This document shows, piece after piece, positions 62,237-64,000 of a stretch of DNA of 64,000 bases. This DNA is from UKL13-3 sp040387195 (GTDB lineage Bacteria; Bacteroidota; Bacteroidia; UKL13-3). The translations under genes were made by a program, and so were the position numbers. Positions within the stretch are counted from its first letter, which is position 1. Each line of letters starts with the position of its first letter. The notes under the pieces are model-generated. The model saw only the letters and a list, made by a program, of their open reading frames with translations. It was not told the DNA's origin and ran no database searches. Where the stretch lies: the NCBI GenBank assembly GCA_040387195.1, contig JAZKEF010000021.1, positions 1 to 64,000 on the forward strand, in the 5' to 3' direction.

Positions 62237-64000
62237 ATGTTAAGAACACATACCTGCGGAGAATTAGGCATAAACAATATCAACCAAACAGTAACCCTTA
62301 GCGGATGGGTACAAAAAAGCCGTGACTTGGGAGGAATGACGTTTGTTGATTTGAGAGACCGGTACGGTATTACACAGTTGGCATTTAATATGGAAATCAA
62401 TGCCGCATTGTGTGAACAGGCGCGCAAGTGTGGACGGGAATTTGTATTGCAGGCTACAGGAAAAGTAATTGAGCGAAGCAGTAAAAACAACAATATGGCT
62501 ACGGGCGGAATAGAGATTGAAGTAACCGCACTCACTATCTTAAATGCAGCCATTACACCACCGTTTACCATTGAAGAAAACACAGATGGCGGAGATGACA
62601 TCCGCATGAAATACCGTTACCTCGATTTACGCAGGGCCAATGTAAGAGCTAATTTGGAATTGCGCCACAAGGTTTCACAACAAACACGTACCTACCTCGA
62701 CAGCCAATCATTTATTGAAGTGGAAACACCCGTACTGATTAAGTCGACTCCGGAAGGTGCACGCGACTTTGTAGTGCCCAGTCGCATGAATCCGGGTGAG
62801 TTTTATGCATTGCCACAATCGCCTCAAACATTTAAACAATTGCTAATGGTAAGCGGATTTGACCGTTACTACCAAATTGTAAAATGTTTTCGTGATGAAG
62901 ATTTGCGAGCCGACCGCCAACCTGAGTTTACACAGATTGACTGTGAAATGAGTTTTGTGGAACAGGAAGATATTTTGAACATGTTTGAAGGATTGGTGAA
63001 ACACCTTTTCAAACAGGTGAAAGGAATTGATATTAACAATTTGCCTCGCATGACTTATGCCGATGCAATGAAACTATATGGAAGTGATAAACCGGATACA
63101 AGATTCGCTATGCAGTTTGTGGAGTTAAAACCATCTTCCGCAGAGACGCATAATTATGCGTCTCCACAAACAAACAATAATGGTAATGGTGCAAATCAAA
63201 TTGATTTGACCACCGGCAAAAATTTCCCGGTGTTTGACAATGCCGGATTAGTTGTAGGAATTTGTGCTACCGGTTGCGCAGAGTATACCCGTAAACAATT
63301 GGATGAGCTCACTGATTTTGTGAAACGCCCGCAGGTAGGTGCTACAGGGTTGGTATATGCACGGGTGAATGCTGACGGAAGCATCAAATCATCGGTAGAT
63401 AAATTTTATGATGAGGCTGCCTTGAAAGAATGGGCCACAGCTTTTAATGCGAAACCCGGAGATCTGATCCTGTTACTGGCAGGGCAAGCTGATAAAACCC
63501 GTAAAGCCTTAAACGAATTGCGTTTGGAAATGGGAACCCGCATGGGATTGCGTGACAAAAATTCGTTCTCGTGTTTATGGGTAGTTGATTTTCCGTTACT
63601 CGAATTCAATGAAGATGAGAACAGGTATTTTGCCATGCACCATCCGTTTACTGCACCAAAACCGGAAGATGTGCATTTGCTGAACGACTTTGCCACACTT
63701 GGAAACGTAAGAGCCAATGCATACGATATGGTGATTAACGGAGTGGAAGTTGGTGGAGGAAGCGTACGTATTTTTGATAAAACCATGCAGGCCCGTATGT
63801 TTGAAATATTAGGATTTACCAAGGAAGAAGCACAACATCAATTTGGATTTTTGATGAATGCCTTTGAATTCGGAGCACCACCACATGCCGGTATTGCCTT
63901 TGGTTTCGACCGTTTATGCTCAGTGTTTGGCGGGGCAGATTCTATCAGGGATTTTATTGCATTCCCTAAAAACAACAGTGGTCGTGATGTGATGATTGAT
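62237..64000 (+). CDS. aspS: Aspartyl-tRNA synthetase, 3' end cut by the window
   Basis: 588 codons to the window edge. N-terminal OB fold (VTLSGWVQKSRDLGGMTFVDLRDRYG), class II motifs (RRANVRANLELRHKVSQQ; YQIVKCFRDEDLRADRQPEFTQIDCEMSF), GAD insertion region, and motif 3 GIAFGFDRLCSV. It should charge tRNA-Asp. In the GAD region, between QFVELK and FPVFDNAGLVVGI, there is a low-complexity insert (about 25 residues, Asn/Thr/Ser rich) whose DNA contains a perfect 22-bp palindrome (63143-63164). The reading frame remains open through it. Confidence 0.94.
   Translation, partial: MLRTHTCGELGINNINQTVTLSGWVQKSRDLGGMTFVDLRDRYGITQLAFNMEINAALCEQARKCGREFVLQATGKVIERSSKNNNMATGGIEIEVTALTILNAAITPPFTIEENTDGGDDIRMKYRYLDLRRANVRANLELRHKVSQQTRTYLDSQSFIEVETPVLIKSTPEGARDFVVPSRMNPGEFYALPQSPQTFKQLLMVSGFDRYYQIVKCFRDEDLRADRQPEFTQIDCEMSFVEQEDILNMFEGLVKHLFKQVKGIDINNLPRMTYADAMKLYGSDKPDTRFAMQFVELKPSSAETHNYASPQTNNNGNGANQIDLTTGKNFPVFDNAGLVVGICATGCAEYTRKQLDELTDFVKRPQVGATGLVYARVNADGSIKSSVDKFYDEAALKEWATAFNAKPGDLILLLAGQADKTRKALNELRLEMGTRMGLRDKNSFSCLWVVDFPLLEFNEDENRYFAMHHPFTAPKPEDVHLLNDFATLGNVRANAYDMVINGVEVGGGSVRIFDKTMQARMFEILGFTKEEAQHQFGFLMNAFEFGAPPHAGIAFGFDRLCSVFGGADSIRDFIAFPKNNSGRDVMID
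63143..63164. repeat. Perfect 22-bp palindrome inside aspS
   Basis: Self-complementary sequence with 11-bp arms GAGACGCATAA and TTATGCGTCTC and no spacer. It encodes part of ETHNYAS in the aspS frame. Confidence 0.9.

Overview
The window reads as chromosomal DNA of a member of the Bacteroidota. The basis is several secreted proteins with C-terminal type IX secretion (T9SS) sorting domains, SusC-like CarboxypepD_reg/TonB receptors, tandem DUF1573 proteins, DUF4270 and DUF4856 lipoproteins, and promoters of the Bacteroidota kind (TTTG, about 18-20 bases, TAnnTTTG). Shine-Dalgarno sequences are mostly absent. I cannot fix the genus. There is no rRNA, tRNA, CRISPR array, phage or insertion sequence that I can recognise, so this looks like core genome with small repeat-rich patches.

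Layout. 1-7.4 kb: the 5' part of a secreted SHVVG-type protein, a fused E1 alpha/beta 2-oxo acid dehydrogenase, two DUF1573 proteins, alanine dehydrogenase and the E2 of 2-oxoglutarate dehydrogenase. 7.7-17.1 kb: a TonB receptor and surface or secreted proteins, three with T9SS signals, around a 1-kb gene-free repeat island (12.0-13.0 kb) holding a 120-bp minisatellite, REP-like hairpins and an array of ten 21-bp units. 17.2-21.4 kb: a second E1 fusion, a LuxR-type response regulator, transaldolase and a TPMT-like methyltransferase. 21.4-27.5 kb: a four-gene, minus-strand, probably iron-related cluster (DUF4856 lipoprotein, imelysin-like lipoprotein, HTTM membrane protein, FecA-like receptor). 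27.6-33.7 kb: AlkB-like monooxygenase, hutH, hisS, a ParE-type toxin-antitoxin pair and a serine hydrolase.

33.8-41.1 kb carries purH and then the rod-shape operon mreB-mreC-mreD-mrdA-rodA, whose last four genes overlap. 41.5-49.8 kb is one gene for a 2,796-residue T9SS surface protein built from 453-residue internal repeats. 50-64 kb: DEAD-box helicase with an RGG tail, an outer-membrane barrel, panC-lutB, a short GT5 glycogen-synthase-like protein overlapping a DUF4270 lipoprotein, DAHP synthase, glmS, a small conserved protein, superoxide dismutase, tadA, and aspS running off the end.

The most unusual signals are structural rather than new enzymes: a perfect 22-bp palindrome inside the aspS reading frame, two nested repeat arrays, mutually exclusive hairpins in the hisS-hutH leader, a heptamer repeat inside the E2 linker, an E1 whose thiamine-diphosphate motif has D and N exchanged, and an imelysin-like protein whose GxHxxE motif is degenerate. 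I see no complete, clearly new defence or mobile system.
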